Assembly: GCA_964404095.1 (NCBI GenBank)
Contig: CAYOIN010000003.1
Location: 1-51,070 of the forward strand
Length of the DNA: 51,070 bases
Direction: 5' to 3'
Source: CAZLQR01 sp964404095
GTDB lineage: Bacteria > Patescibacteriota > Microgenomatia > UBA1406 > GWC2-37-13
Positions 7,990-15,508 of the stretch are shown here, piece by piece. Position 1 is the first letter of the stretch, and each line of letters opens with the position of its first letter. The notes below the pieces were generated by a model, which was not told the origin of the DNA, searched no databases, and saw only the letters and a list, made by a program, of their open reading frames with translations. Made by a program: the position numbers and the translations under genes.

Positions 7990-9003
7990 ATGAAACTGCT
8001 AGTTACCGGTGGCGCCGGATTCATTGGATCGAACTTTGTTCAGTACTGGCTGAAGAATCACCCAAGCGATCAGATCATCAATGTAGATAAGCTAACCTAC
8101 GCAGGAAACCTTGAGAATCTTGAGACCGTCCGAACAAATTCAAACTACTCCTTCGTACATGCGGATATCTGCGATGTGGAGGCGGTCGATCAAGCGATGC
8201 GAGGTGTAGACGTTGTCGTTCACTTTGCTGCTGAATCTCACGTCGATCGATCCATTCAGGACTCGGATCCATTCGTACAGACAAATGTGGTCGGCACGCA
8301 GGTTCTCCTGAAATCTGCACTTAATCATACAGTGAAACGATTTCACCACATCTCAACCGATGAGGTTTTCGGTTCGCTCGAGCTTAACTCATCGACCAAA
8401 TTTAATGAACAGACTCCCTACGATCCTCGAAGTCCATACTCTGCGTCAAAAGCGGCGTCAGACCACCTCGTCCGTGCGTTTTATCACACCTACGGACTCC
8501 CAATCACCATCTCGAACTGCTCGAACAACTTTGGACCATACCATTTTCCTGAGAAACTCATACCTCTTGCGATCACCAATCTTATGGAGGGTAAAAAGGT
8601 GCCGATCTACGGTGATGGCCGCTATGTTAGAGACTGGCTATTCGTGGAAGACCACTGTGAAGCGATCGATGCGATCCTTCAAAAAGGAACGGTTGGAGAG
8701 ACGTACTGTATTGGGAGCATGACGCAGGATGTACCAAATATTGAGATTGTGAAAAAAATATGTTCATTCATGGACAAAGATTTTGAGAGCGCTACAGAGC
8801 ATGTTGCGGATCGTCCCGGTCATGACCGCCGATATGCAATTGATTTCTCAAAAATTCAGCGTGAGCTAGGATGGTCTCCGAAACATGGTTTTGACGATGC
8901 TCTCCGAGCCACGATTGAATGGTATCGCATCCATGAAACTTGGTGGAAGCATATCAAATCTGGTGAGTATAAAGACTACTATCAACAACAGTACCAGCAC
9001 TAA
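7990..9003 (+). CDS. rmlB: dTDP-glucose 4,6-dehydratase
   Basis: Converts dTDP-glucose to dTDP-4-keto-6-deoxyglucose, the second step of dTDP-rhamnose synthesis. The 337-aa extended short-chain dehydrogenase has the NAD-binding GGAGFIG at 7-13, AAESHVDRSI near 80-89, the catalytic TDE at 123-125 (ISTDEVFG), and the Y150-x3-K154 pair in SPYSASKAASDHL. Length and all active-site residues are normal. It is the first gene of an operon-like run with rmlD, the UDP-glucose dehydrogenase and the UXS-like gene. No rmlA or rmlC is found in the window. Confidence 0.96.
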   Translation: MKLLVTGGAGFIGSNFVQYWLKNHPSDQIINVDKLTYAGNLENLETVRTNSNYSFVHADICDVEAVDQAMRGVDVVVHFAAESHVDRSIQDSDPFVQTNVVGTQVLLKSALNHTVKRFHHISTDEVFGSLELNSSTKFNEQTPYDPRSPYSASKAASDHLVRAFYHTYGLPITISNCSNNFGPYHFPEKLIPLAITNLMEGKKVPIYGDGRYVRDWLFVEDHCEAIDAILQKGTVGETYCIGSMTQDVPNIEIVKKICSFMDKDFESATEHVADRPGHDRRYAIDFSKIQRELGWSPKHGFDDALRATIEWYRIHETWWKHIKSGEYKDYYQQQYQH

Positions 9004-9017
9004 GTTTTGACACTTGA

Positions 9018-9851
9018 ATGAACATTGCAATCACCGGTCCGGCAGGGTTAGTAGGGTCACGTATCATTGAGCTGCTTGGCGACAAACACTCCTTTCTTCC
9101 ACTCGGTCATTTAGACGTCGATGTCACTTCCAAAGAATCGGTCGAAACTGCACTCCGCGGGCTCGACTACGATCTCCTCCTTCATCTCGCTGCTTACACG
9201 AATGTCGATAAGGCTGAAATCGAACCCGATCAAGCACATCTCCTCAATGTAACCGCAACCAAACATGTATTCGATGCAACGCAGTCAATGAACAAGAAGT
9301 TCGTCTACATCTCAACCGATTTCGTATTCTCAGGAAACGAGGATGTTTATGATGAACAAAGTACTCCAAACCCGATTGGCATGTATGGAAAAACAAAGTA
9401 TCTTGGAGAGCAGATCGTAAAGGATCGCGCAATGATCGTACGAATCTCATATCCATATCGTGGCGTGTATGAAAAGCGATCAGATTTTTATCGAACCATT
9501 CGATCACTACTGAGTTCCGGAAAATCGATCGGGGGTATTACCGACTCTATCATCACCCCAACATTCATTGACGATATCGCCCACTCGCTCGATTATCTAA
9601 TGACACACTTCTCGCCCGAGGTCTACCATGTCGTCGGAGGCGACTCGATGAGTCCGTATGATGCGTTTCGCACCATTGCGGACACCGCAGGTCTATCACA
9701 CGATCTCATTCGGCGGATTACCTACGACGAGTTCTTCTCAGGAAAGGCGCAGAGACCACGCAATGGTAAAACAATCTCTACCAAAAACACCTTTCACCCA
9801 ATGAAGACATTTCGTGAGGGTCTCGTTGAAATAGAAGGTTCGGTAAAGTAA
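9018..9851 (+). CDS. rmlD: dTDP-4-dehydrorhamnose reductase-like
   Basis: NADPH-dependent reductase expected to finish dTDP-L-rhamnose. The 277-aa protein has ITGPAGLVGS near 5-14 (a G-x-x-G-x-x-G variant), LAAYTNVDKAE near 57-67, ISTDFVFSG near 95-103 and the catalytic Y-x3-K in MYGKTKYLGE. It is slightly shorter than the family average (about 290). It begins 14 bases after rmlB and has no promoter or Shine-Dalgarno site of its own, so it is likely translated from the rmlB transcript. A related sugar-nucleotide reductase remains possible. Confidence 0.85.
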   Translation: MNIAITGPAGLVGSRIIELLGDKHSFLPLGHLDVDVTSKESVETALRGLDYDLLLHLAAYTNVDKAEIEPDQAHLLNVTATKHVFDATQSMNKKFVYISTDFVFSGNEDVYDEQSTPNPIGMYGKTKYLGEQIVKDRAMIVRISYPYRGVYEKRSDFYRTIRSLLSSGKSIGGITDSIITPTFIDDIAHSLDYLMTHFSPEVYHVVGGDSMSPYDAFRTIADTAGLSHDLIRRITYDEFFSGKAQRPRNGKTISTKNTFHPMKTFREGLVEIEGSVK

Positions 9852-9882
9852 TATTAATACTTATTCAATCGAATAACAGACT

Positions 9883-11178
9883 ATGACAATTACCATTGTT
9901 GGACACGGCTATGTAGGACTCGTGAGCGCTTGCGTCTTCGCAGACTTTGGAAATAAGGTCTGGGTGATCGGACACACTCCCGAAAAACTTGAACGACTGA
10001 AGAACGGCGATCCGATCATCTATGAGCCTGGTCTCGCCGAGATGCTGCAAAAGAATATCAAGGCAGGAAGACTCCATTTTACCGACTCCTACGATCCTGC
10101 AATTCAAGAGTCATCGGTTGTATTCATTACCGTCGGCACCCCACCAAAAAAGGATGGGAGCGCAGATCTCTCGGCAGTGTTCCAGGTTGCAGAGAAGATA
10201 GCCGGCCATCTCGGAGATCACTTTACCGTTGTTTCGTGCAAGAGTACGGTACCGGTTGGAACGAATCTAGAGGTAGAAAAAATACTCAACAAACACAAGC
10301 CAAAAAAAGCATCGATCGCGGTGGCCTCCTGTCCTGAGTTTCTTCGTGAGGGATCTGCTCTCACCGACACGCTCGAGCCGGATCGAGTTGTTATCGGGTC
10401 CAATAGCGAACAGGCAGTAGAGGTTATGTTGGAACTCCATGCACCATTCCCTGGAAAGCGAGTTGTCACCAATCTTCCCTCAGCAGAGATGATTAAGTAT
10501 GCATCGAACTCCGTGCTCGCAACAAAGATCTCGTTCGCAAATCTCATTTCTTTTTTCTGCGAAAAGACCGGAGCGGACTCGGAAATGGTCCTCGAAGCTG
10601 TGGGTATGGATAAGCGAATCGGGAGAGTCTTCATGTATGCGGGTGCGGGTTACGGTGGATCCTGCTTTCCAAAGGATGTTCAGGCACTGACCGACACCGG
10701 GAAGAAACTCGGTATCGACGTAACGCTCCTTGAATCGGTAGAGAATATTAATCAAAAGGCTCGAGAGCTGTTTGTCGAAAAAGTACGAACTCATGTGAAA
10801 GGAAAGACGGTTGCGCTCTGGGGTATTGCTTTCAAGCCAGACACCGATGATATTCGGTTTGCTCCGTCGGTGTACGCAGTACAGGAACTCCTCAAAGACG
10901 GGATGACCGTTCGCGCATATGATCAAGAAGCCATGGGGAACATTCGCAAGATCATCTCGGATGAACGACTTATTCTTGTCGATAATCCGTATGATGCACT
11001 GCAGGACGCAGATGCTCTACTCATACTCACCGAGTGGAACGAGTTTAAGCAAGCTGATCTCGAGAGGGTAAAATCACTTCTGAAAAAACCAATCATCATC
11101 GATGGTCGAAACATCTACGATCCAAAAAAAATGGCGAAACTCGGGTTTACCTATTTTGGAGTTGGAAGATCCGCCTGA
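9883..11178 (+). CDS. ugd: UDP-glucose 6-dehydrogenase
   Basis: Oxidises UDP-glucose to UDP-glucuronate with two NAD. The 431-aa enzyme has an N-terminal Rossmann motif GHGYVG near 7-12, VGTPPKKDG near 84-92, PEFLREGSA near 151-159, Lys205 in AEMIKYASN and the catalytic Cys261 in GYGGSCFPKD, followed by the C-terminal UDP-binding domain with FKPDTDDIR. All expected catalytic residues are present. Placed 31 bases after rmlD and before a UDP-glucuronate decarboxylase-like gene, it probably feeds UDP-glucuronate into that reaction. UDP-mannose-type dehydrogenase alternatives are less likely given the motif set. Confidence 0.95.
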   Translation: MTITIVGHGYVGLVSACVFADFGNKVWVIGHTPEKLERLKNGDPIIYEPGLAEMLQKNIKAGRLHFTDSYDPAIQESSVVFITVGTPPKKDGSADLSAVFQVAEKIAGHLGDHFTVVSCKSTVPVGTNLEVEKILNKHKPKKASIAVASCPEFLREGSALTDTLEPDRVVIGSNSEQAVEVMLELHAPFPGKRVVTNLPSAEMIKYASNSVLATKISFANLISFFCEKTGADSEMVLEAVGMDKRIGRVFMYAGAGYGGSCFPKDVQALTDTGKKLGIDVTLLESVENINQKARELFVEKVRTHVKGKTVALWGIAFKPDTDDIRFAPSVYAVQELLKDGMTVRAYDQEAMGNIRKIISDERLILVDNPYDALQDADALLILTEWNEFKQADLERVKSLLKKPIIIDGRNIYDPKKMAKLGFTYFGVGRSA

Positions 11179-11258
11179 AAAAGGTATAACGTATAGCAAG
11201 GAGCGAGAACGCTTTGTGCCGTTCATTGATAACCGGCTGTGCGCTACAAGCGAATACT

Positions 11259-12218
11259 ATGCGAATACTTGTTACTGGCGGGGGTGGATTCATCGGATCA
11301 CATCTCTGTCAAGAATTACTACACCAAGGACACTCTGTTATCTGCATTGATAACTTTATCACCGGAACGAAGGCGCACCTTACATCGCTCCTCCAGAACC
11401 CCCATTTCGAACTCATTGAACAGGATGTAACAAAGCCATTCGAGGTCGATGGGTCAATTGATCGGCTATACCATCTCGCCTCACCTGCATCACCCAATCA
11501 CCACAGCCCGATCAGCTATCATGCTCTCGCACTCGAAACGATGATGGTGAATACAGAGGGTACCCATGCGATGCTTGAGCTTGCCGTCAAAAAGAAGGCG
11601 CGCTTCCTCTTCGCATCCACATCTGAGATCTATGGTGATCCTCTTGTTAACCCGCAGCCGGAGTCATACCTTGGAAATGTTTCTACGACCGGCCCACGCT
11701 CAGTGTACGATGAAGCAAAGCGGTTCGGTGAAACCCTTGTCGCCTACTTTGTGAGGGAGCGTCACCTTGATGCGCGAATTGCACGAATTTTTAATACCTA
11801 TGGCCCGAATATGCATAAGGATGATCTTCGAATGGTCGCATCGTTTGCCCTGTCTGCTCTACAGAACAAGCCGGTACAGGTGTTTGGGGATGGAAAACAG
11901 ACACGCTCATTGTGCTATGTAACCGATACCGTACGTGGTTTGATGGCGCTTATGGAGCACGACGGAATCGCGGGCGAGATCTGCAACATTGGCTCCGAGG
12001 AAGAACACACGGTAAATGAGTATGCTGAGATGATCGTCAAGATCACCAACTCATCGTCGCGGATTGTACACGACGAAGCGCTCCCCACCGATGATCCGAA
12101 GGTTCGGAGAGCGGACATCTCAAAAGCAAAGAGACTCCTTGGATGGACACCATCGGTGTCACTTGAGGAAGGTCTTCGATTAACAGTTGCGTTTGTTCAG
12201 ACACAGGTATCATTATGA
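11259..12218 (+). CDS. UDP-glucuronate decarboxylase (UDP-xylose synthase)-like
   Basis: Extended SDR, 319 aa, expected to convert UDP-glucuronate to UDP-xylose. Visible are GGGGFIG at 7-13, HLASPASP near 72-79 (a hallmark of UXS), the TSE at 121-123, Y150-x3-K154 in SVYDEAKRFGE and RIFNTYGP. The direct neighbour is ugd, which makes its substrate. The start is set at ATG 11259 (MRILVTGG); the longer frame from 11214 adds 15 residues with no homology. A TACAAG hexamer lies 8 bases upstream, a weak promoter candidate within an 80-base gap. Its stop overlaps the next start by ATGA. Confidence 0.9.
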   Translation: MRILVTGGGGFIGSHLCQELLHQGHSVICIDNFITGTKAHLTSLLQNPHFELIEQDVTKPFEVDGSIDRLYHLASPASPNHHSPISYHALALETMMVNTEGTHAMLELAVKKKARFLFASTSEIYGDPLVNPQPESYLGNVSTTGPRSVYDEAKRFGETLVAYFVRERHLDARIARIFNTYGPNMHKDDLRMVASFALSALQNKPVQVFGDGKQTRSLCYVTDTVRGLMALMEHDGIAGEICNIGSEEEHTVNEYAEMIVKITNSSSRIVHDEALPTDDPKVRRADISKAKRLLGWTPSVSLEEGLRLTVAFVQTQVSL

Positions 12219-13333
12219 AACATGCCGTGATTGTTATCCCGACCTATAACGAGTCAGAGAATATTGAGTCCCTCATACATGACATTTTCTCGGTGACTAG
12301 CACCGTAGCGAACTGGGTAGTTTCTCTCCTCATCGTGGATAGCTCATCGCCAGATGGAACAATGAACGTAGTAAAAAAACTCGAATCAAAATACAAACGA
12401 CTGAGATCGCTCTCAACAAAAAAAGAGGGTCTCGGCAAGGCATACGTTCATGGCTTTACACATGCGCTCAAGGTAATGAAGGCCGATGTTATCTTTGAGA
12501 TGGATGCCGACTATTCTCATGATCCAAAAAAACTACCTGAGTTTCTCCAAAAAATTGACGCGGGTGCAGACTTTGTTATTGGGTCACGGTATCGAAAGGG
12601 AGGCTCCATTCCATCAGACTGGGGACTTAAGAGAAAGGCGTTCTCGGTTCTTGGAAACATTATTATCCGACTCGGCTTCATGAAGCTCAGTATCACCGAC
12701 TGGACCTCTGGATATCGAGCAATGAAAGCCTGGGTAGCAGAATCGAGTCTCGACTATATCAGACACCACACCGGTTACGTATTCCAAGTTGCGTTACTGG
12801 AAAACGCAATCAAAAGACATGCAGTCATCCGGGAACTGCCAATTCAGTTTATTGACCGCAAGTACGGAGTATCAAAACTGAATTCTGGTCAGTATATTCA
12901 AAATACTCTCTGGTACGTCATCGCGCATTCTTCATTTGTAAAGTATGTCATTGTGGGTGGAAGCGGTTTCGTCATTGACTTCGGGCTGTCATATGCGCTC
13001 ATCGAAAGCAGTGCTCATTTTCCGGTCTGGCTTGCTACCGTAATCAGCGCAGAGATTGCGATCGTATGGAACTTTTTCTGGAATAATACATGGTCATTTG
13101 CCCATAAAAAAGTCCCGCACAGGTCGCTCGCGTTTTTCAAAAGTCTCGCTGCTTTCAATGGCGTTGCGATTGGGTCGATTGTGATCCAGGCAACTCTTAT
13201 TCAGCTATTCGTATCGATGTTCGGAAGATCGCTCTGGTTTGTGTATAAGATCTGTGTCCTGTTGTTCATCATCATTCCATATTCGTACGTTCTGTACAAT
13301 CGGGTCATCTGGAAGAATAAGAAGTCCGCGTAA
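12215..13333 (+). CDS. Polyprenol-phosphate sugar transferase fused to a GtrA membrane domain
   Basis: Two-domain protein, 372 aa. Residues 1-235 are a GT2 of the dolichol-phosphate mannose synthase type: VIPTYNESENI near 7-17, VDSSSPDGT near 41-49, EMDADYSHDP near 95-104 with DAD, and IGSRYRKGG near 122-130. Residues 240-370 form a four-helix GtrA domain (VKYVIVGGSGFVIDFG, then WNFFWNNTWSF). Such fusions make polyprenyl-phosphate-linked mannose or glucose and may help it cross the membrane. It could supply the GT39-like enzyme at 2628. ATGA coupling with the UXS-like gene supports the start and operon membership. The sugar is not identifiable. Confidence 0.9.
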   Translation: MKHAVIVIPTYNESENIESLIHDIFSVTSTVANWVVSLLIVDSSSPDGTMNVVKKLESKYKRLRSLSTKKEGLGKAYVHGFTHALKVMKADVIFEMDADYSHDPKKLPEFLQKIDAGADFVIGSRYRKGGSIPSDWGLKRKAFSVLGNIIIRLGFMKLSITDWTSGYRAMKAWVAESSLDYIRHHTGYVFQVALLENAIKRHAVIRELPIQFIDRKYGVSKLNSGQYIQNTLWYVIAHSSFVKYVIVGGSGFVIDFGLSYALIESSAHFPVWLATVISAEIAIVWNFFWNNTWSFAHKKVPHRSLAFFKSLAAFNGVAIGSIVIQATLIQLFVSMFGRSLWFVYKICVLLFIIIPYSYVLYNRVIWKNKKSA

Positions 13334-13348
13334 TACTTGGTGTCGCTC

Positions 13349-14233
13349 CTACTGAGAGATCTTCTCTGCGAACTCTGCGGTGACCCAGCCTTCCTGCTCC
13401 TCATTAAACAGGATCTTATACCAGTTCGGTTGTTCTTCAAGAAGATCGAAGGTCTCGCCTGGATTCACCTTTGCTGATTCTGACGCCTGCACTGAAGGCT
13501 CGGATCTAACACGCAACCATCCAGTTGGGGTATCCTTGATTCTGATCTTTGTCTGTTGCGTATCGGGCACGGTCTTACGCTCAGCATCTTTTTTGATTGT
13601 GGCGCTCTTCGATGCGGTCTTTGCCGACTGACCATCGATAGCGAGCTTCACGGTTGTTGCGGTACGGTAGCCAGGCTCGACATGGAGCTTGAAGGTTCGC
13701 CGGAGAAAACCAGGGAGGTAGACCATAACCTCATGAGTTCCCTTTGGTACATCGCTCAGCAGCAACGGCGCCACACCCTTCTCGTCAAGATCGAGGTAGG
13801 CAAGCGCGCCGGCAGGATCGGTGTTGATGAAGATCTCTCCGACATCGGTTCGTGATGGTTTACGTTCCATCTTCGTCACCGTCGATATCTCGCCCGCCGT
13901 TGTAATATCTGAGCTTCCGAGTGCTCGCCCGACATAGGTCACCGCATTGTTATACACACGCACCTTTCCTTGCCATGAAGCAGACTGTGACGCTTCTTTA
14001 TCAGGAATAAGCTTAATTGTGTACTCTCCAACCTTCAATGTTTGACGGTGTGGCGTTGTCCCAACCTGTATCTGATCAATAAACACCGTTGCCTTCGGCG
14101 TCGATAGAACGGTAAGTTCACCCAGATCTGCCTGCGATCCAAAGAAGAGAAATTTCACCATGAGATATATACCAAACAAAACGACCATCACGGTCATGAG
14201 TACCAGCTTCCCTTTCATGGAGGTTTTGCGCAT
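13349..14233 (-). CDS. Membrane-anchored PEGA and SH3 domain protein
   Basis: A 294-aa extracytoplasmic protein. One N-terminal membrane anchor (about 9-30) is followed by two PEGA-like beta domains (about 37-95 with ATVFIDQIQVGTTPHRQ, and about 131-195 with ALAYLDLDEKGVAPLLL), a Lys/Thr-rich linker and a C-terminal bacterial SH3 domain (about 230-292; GWLRVRSEPS, NWYKILF, EGWV). PEGA and SH3b domains usually bind cell-wall or surface material, so a wall-attached role is inferred. A TATAAT 5 bases before the ATG supports the start at 14233. It lies divergent to a small membrane protein gene. Confidence 0.85.
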   Translation of the reverse strand: MRKTSMKGKLVLMTVMVVLFGIYLMVKFLFFGSQADLGELTVLSTPKATVFIDQIQVGTTPHRQTLKVGEYTIKLIPDKEASQSASWQGKVRVYNNAVTYVGRALGSSDITTAGEISTVTKMERKPSRTDVGEIFINTDPAGALAYLDLDEKGVAPLLLSDVPKGTHEVMVYLPGFLRRTFKLHVEPGYRTATTVKLAIDGQSAKTASKSATIKKDAERKTVPDTQQTKIRIKDTPTGWLRVRSEPSVQASESAKVNPGETFDLLEEQPNWYKILFNEEQEGWVTAEFAEKISQ

Positions 14234-14238
14234 ACTTA

Positions 14239-14244
14239 ATTATA
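14239..14244 (-). promoter_or_regulatory. -10 element of the PEGA-SH3 gene
   Basis: TATAAT on the minus strand, 5 bases before the ATG at 14233. It shares the short divergent spacer with the plus-strand gene whose GTG is at 14260. Confidence 0.65.
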
Positions 14245-14247
14245 TGG

Positions 14248-14253
14248 TAATCT
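14248..14253 (+). promoter_or_regulatory. Possible -10 element of the 92-aa membrane gene
   Basis: TAATCT, a partial match, exactly 6 bases before the GTG at 14260. It is supported mainly by the spacing shared with other genes here. Confidence 0.35.
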
Positions 14254-14259
14254 GTAGGA

Positions 14260-14538
14260 GTGTACCATAAAAGCGACCACCGATTGAACAAACAGATTCA
14301 GGACCTTCAGAGGATTAATATAAATATTTCGTTACGGACCATCATCCTATACTCAGCGCTCTACCTGTTAGTACTTCCCTTTGTTGTACTCATTGCTGAG
14401 TGGTATAACGCAAATCTCATACTCTACCTCTATCTGATCCCGTTGCTCCCTGTGAGTGCAGTTACTTATCTCCTGTTCACCGGAAAGATATCTTTTCTGA
14501 TCAAGATTCTCCATCGCCTCACGGTTCGACGTTCATAG
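14260..14538 (+). CDS. Small two-helix membrane protein, 92 aa
   Basis: Unrecognised. A short basic N-terminus (about 30 residues) precedes two hydrophobic helices near 30-47 and 51-73 and a basic tail (LHRLTVRRS), so it should sit in the cytoplasmic membrane. The start is GTG at 14260; no upstream ATG exists in frame. The coding character is moderate. It is divergent from the PEGA-SH3 gene and convergent with the 63-aa membrane protein. Confidence 0.55.
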   Translation: MYHKSDHRLNKQIQDLQRININISLRTIILYSALYLLVLPFVVLIAEWYNANLILYLYLIPLLPVSAVTYLLFTGKISFLIKILHRLTVRRS

Positions 14539-14555
14539 GAAGGAGAGTTTGGTTA

Positions 14556-14747
14556 TTACTTCAGCTTATCTCCCTTCTTCCAAAGATAACGAGCGAGTGC
14601 GAAAAGTACGCTTACAATGGCTACCCATGTGACGAGGGCCATTACTGCGTGAAATGAACCATACTGAGATCCTCGTTCTTGCCAGTACATGTTGTAGCCG
14701 TAGCCAGGTCGCTGTGCCATCATGTTGTATGCAGAAAACATCATCAT
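14556..14747 (-). CDS. Small Met/aromatic-rich membrane protein, 63 aa
   Basis: Unrecognised. The N-terminal half is extreme: MMMFSAYNMMAQ, then PGYGYNMYW, with many Met, Tyr and Trp. One membrane helix follows (about 31-52, VMALVTWVAIVSVLFALARYLW), then a Lys-rich cytoplasmic end. Unlike its neighbours it has a clear Shine-Dalgarno site: GAGGTGA, 7 bases before the ATG, so its mRNA has a leader. Short Met-rich membrane peptides occur near metal or electron-transfer genes, but nothing here confirms such a role. Confidence 0.6.
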   Translation of the reverse strand: MMMFSAYNMMAQRPGYGYNMYWQERGSQYGSFHAVMALVTWVAIVSVLFALARYLWKKGDKLK

Positions 14748-14879
14748 TCTATTTCACCTCGCTTTCAAATAAAGAACCGTGAACTATCAAAGACCCTCCA
14801 ATGAAGGAGTGCCACGATCGCTCAAAAAATCATAGCAAAGCGTCGACTATTGTCAACAGCGCCAGAAGATGAATTATCT

Positions 14880-14908
14880 TTGACAACGCGAAGGTAATGG
14901 GCTACAAT
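14880..14908 (+). promoter_or_regulatory. Consensus promoter of the LytR_C gene
   Basis: TTGACA (14880-14885), 17-base spacer, TACAAT (14903-14908), then 6 bases to ATG 14915. This is the best sigma-70-type promoter in the window, and it places the transcription start on the ATG. Confidence 0.85.
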
Positions 14909-14914
14909 CCTGGT

Positions 14915-15469
14915 ATGGAAAATCAGGGATTTATGACCGATCAAAGCCCCATTCAGTCATATCCAACAGTAGAATCAAAAAAACGTGGCAACGGTAGCAA
15001 GCTTTGGATACTGGTTGTTGTGGTTGCGCTCGCTGTGGTCGGTTTTGTGATGTTCCGCCCACAAGAAAAACCTCAAGAAAAGCAGGTCGCCATCGACACC
15101 GTCCCAACTCAGGTCGTTGAGCAGATCACGGTCACCGAAACTCCGGAAACATCCATAACCCCTTCACCAACCGAAAAAGCAGCTGCGAAAAAATCCGAGG
15201 GCCCATCGATTCAGGTCCAGAATGGAAGCGGTGAAGAGGGCGTTGCAGGAAAGATGAAAACGGCACTCGAAGATCTGGGATATGATAAGGTAGAGACAGC
15301 AAATGCAGATAACTTTGATTATAAAAACGTTACCATCAAGGCAAAAGACTCTGCCTCTGCAGAGGCTACAAAAATGAAATCTCTCTTAAAAGACTATACC
15401 GTCGAGGAAGAGATTGCCACGCTCAGCGATGACTCTGAGTTCGACATACTCGTCATCGTCGGTAAATAA
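14915..15469 (+). CDS. Membrane-anchored LytR_C domain protein
   Basis: A 184-aa envelope protein with a short cytoplasmic head, one membrane helix (about 25-43, LWILVVVVALAVVGFVMF), a Pro/Glu/Thr-rich stalk (about 45-95) and a C-terminal LytR_C-type domain (IQVQNGSGEEGVAGKM, then LEDLGY). In other bacteria this domain ends LytR-CpsA-Psr proteins, which attach polymers to the wall; here the catalytic LCP domain is absent. The ATG at 14915 is preferred to the one at 14897 because the latter lies inside the promoter spacer. It is convergent with the RND gene. Confidence 0.85.
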   Translation: MENQGFMTDQSPIQSYPTVESKKRGNGSKLWILVVVVALAVVGFVMFRPQEKPQEKQVAIDTVPTQVVEQITVTETPETSITPSPTEKAAAKKSEGPSIQVQNGSGEEGVAGKMKTALEDLGYDKVETANADNFDYKNVTIKAKDSASAEATKMKSLLKDYTVEEEIATLSDDSEFDILVIVGK

Positions 15470-15508
15470 ATCTTCGATCCTCTTGGTCCAGTGAATGGTC
15501 TCACTCCG

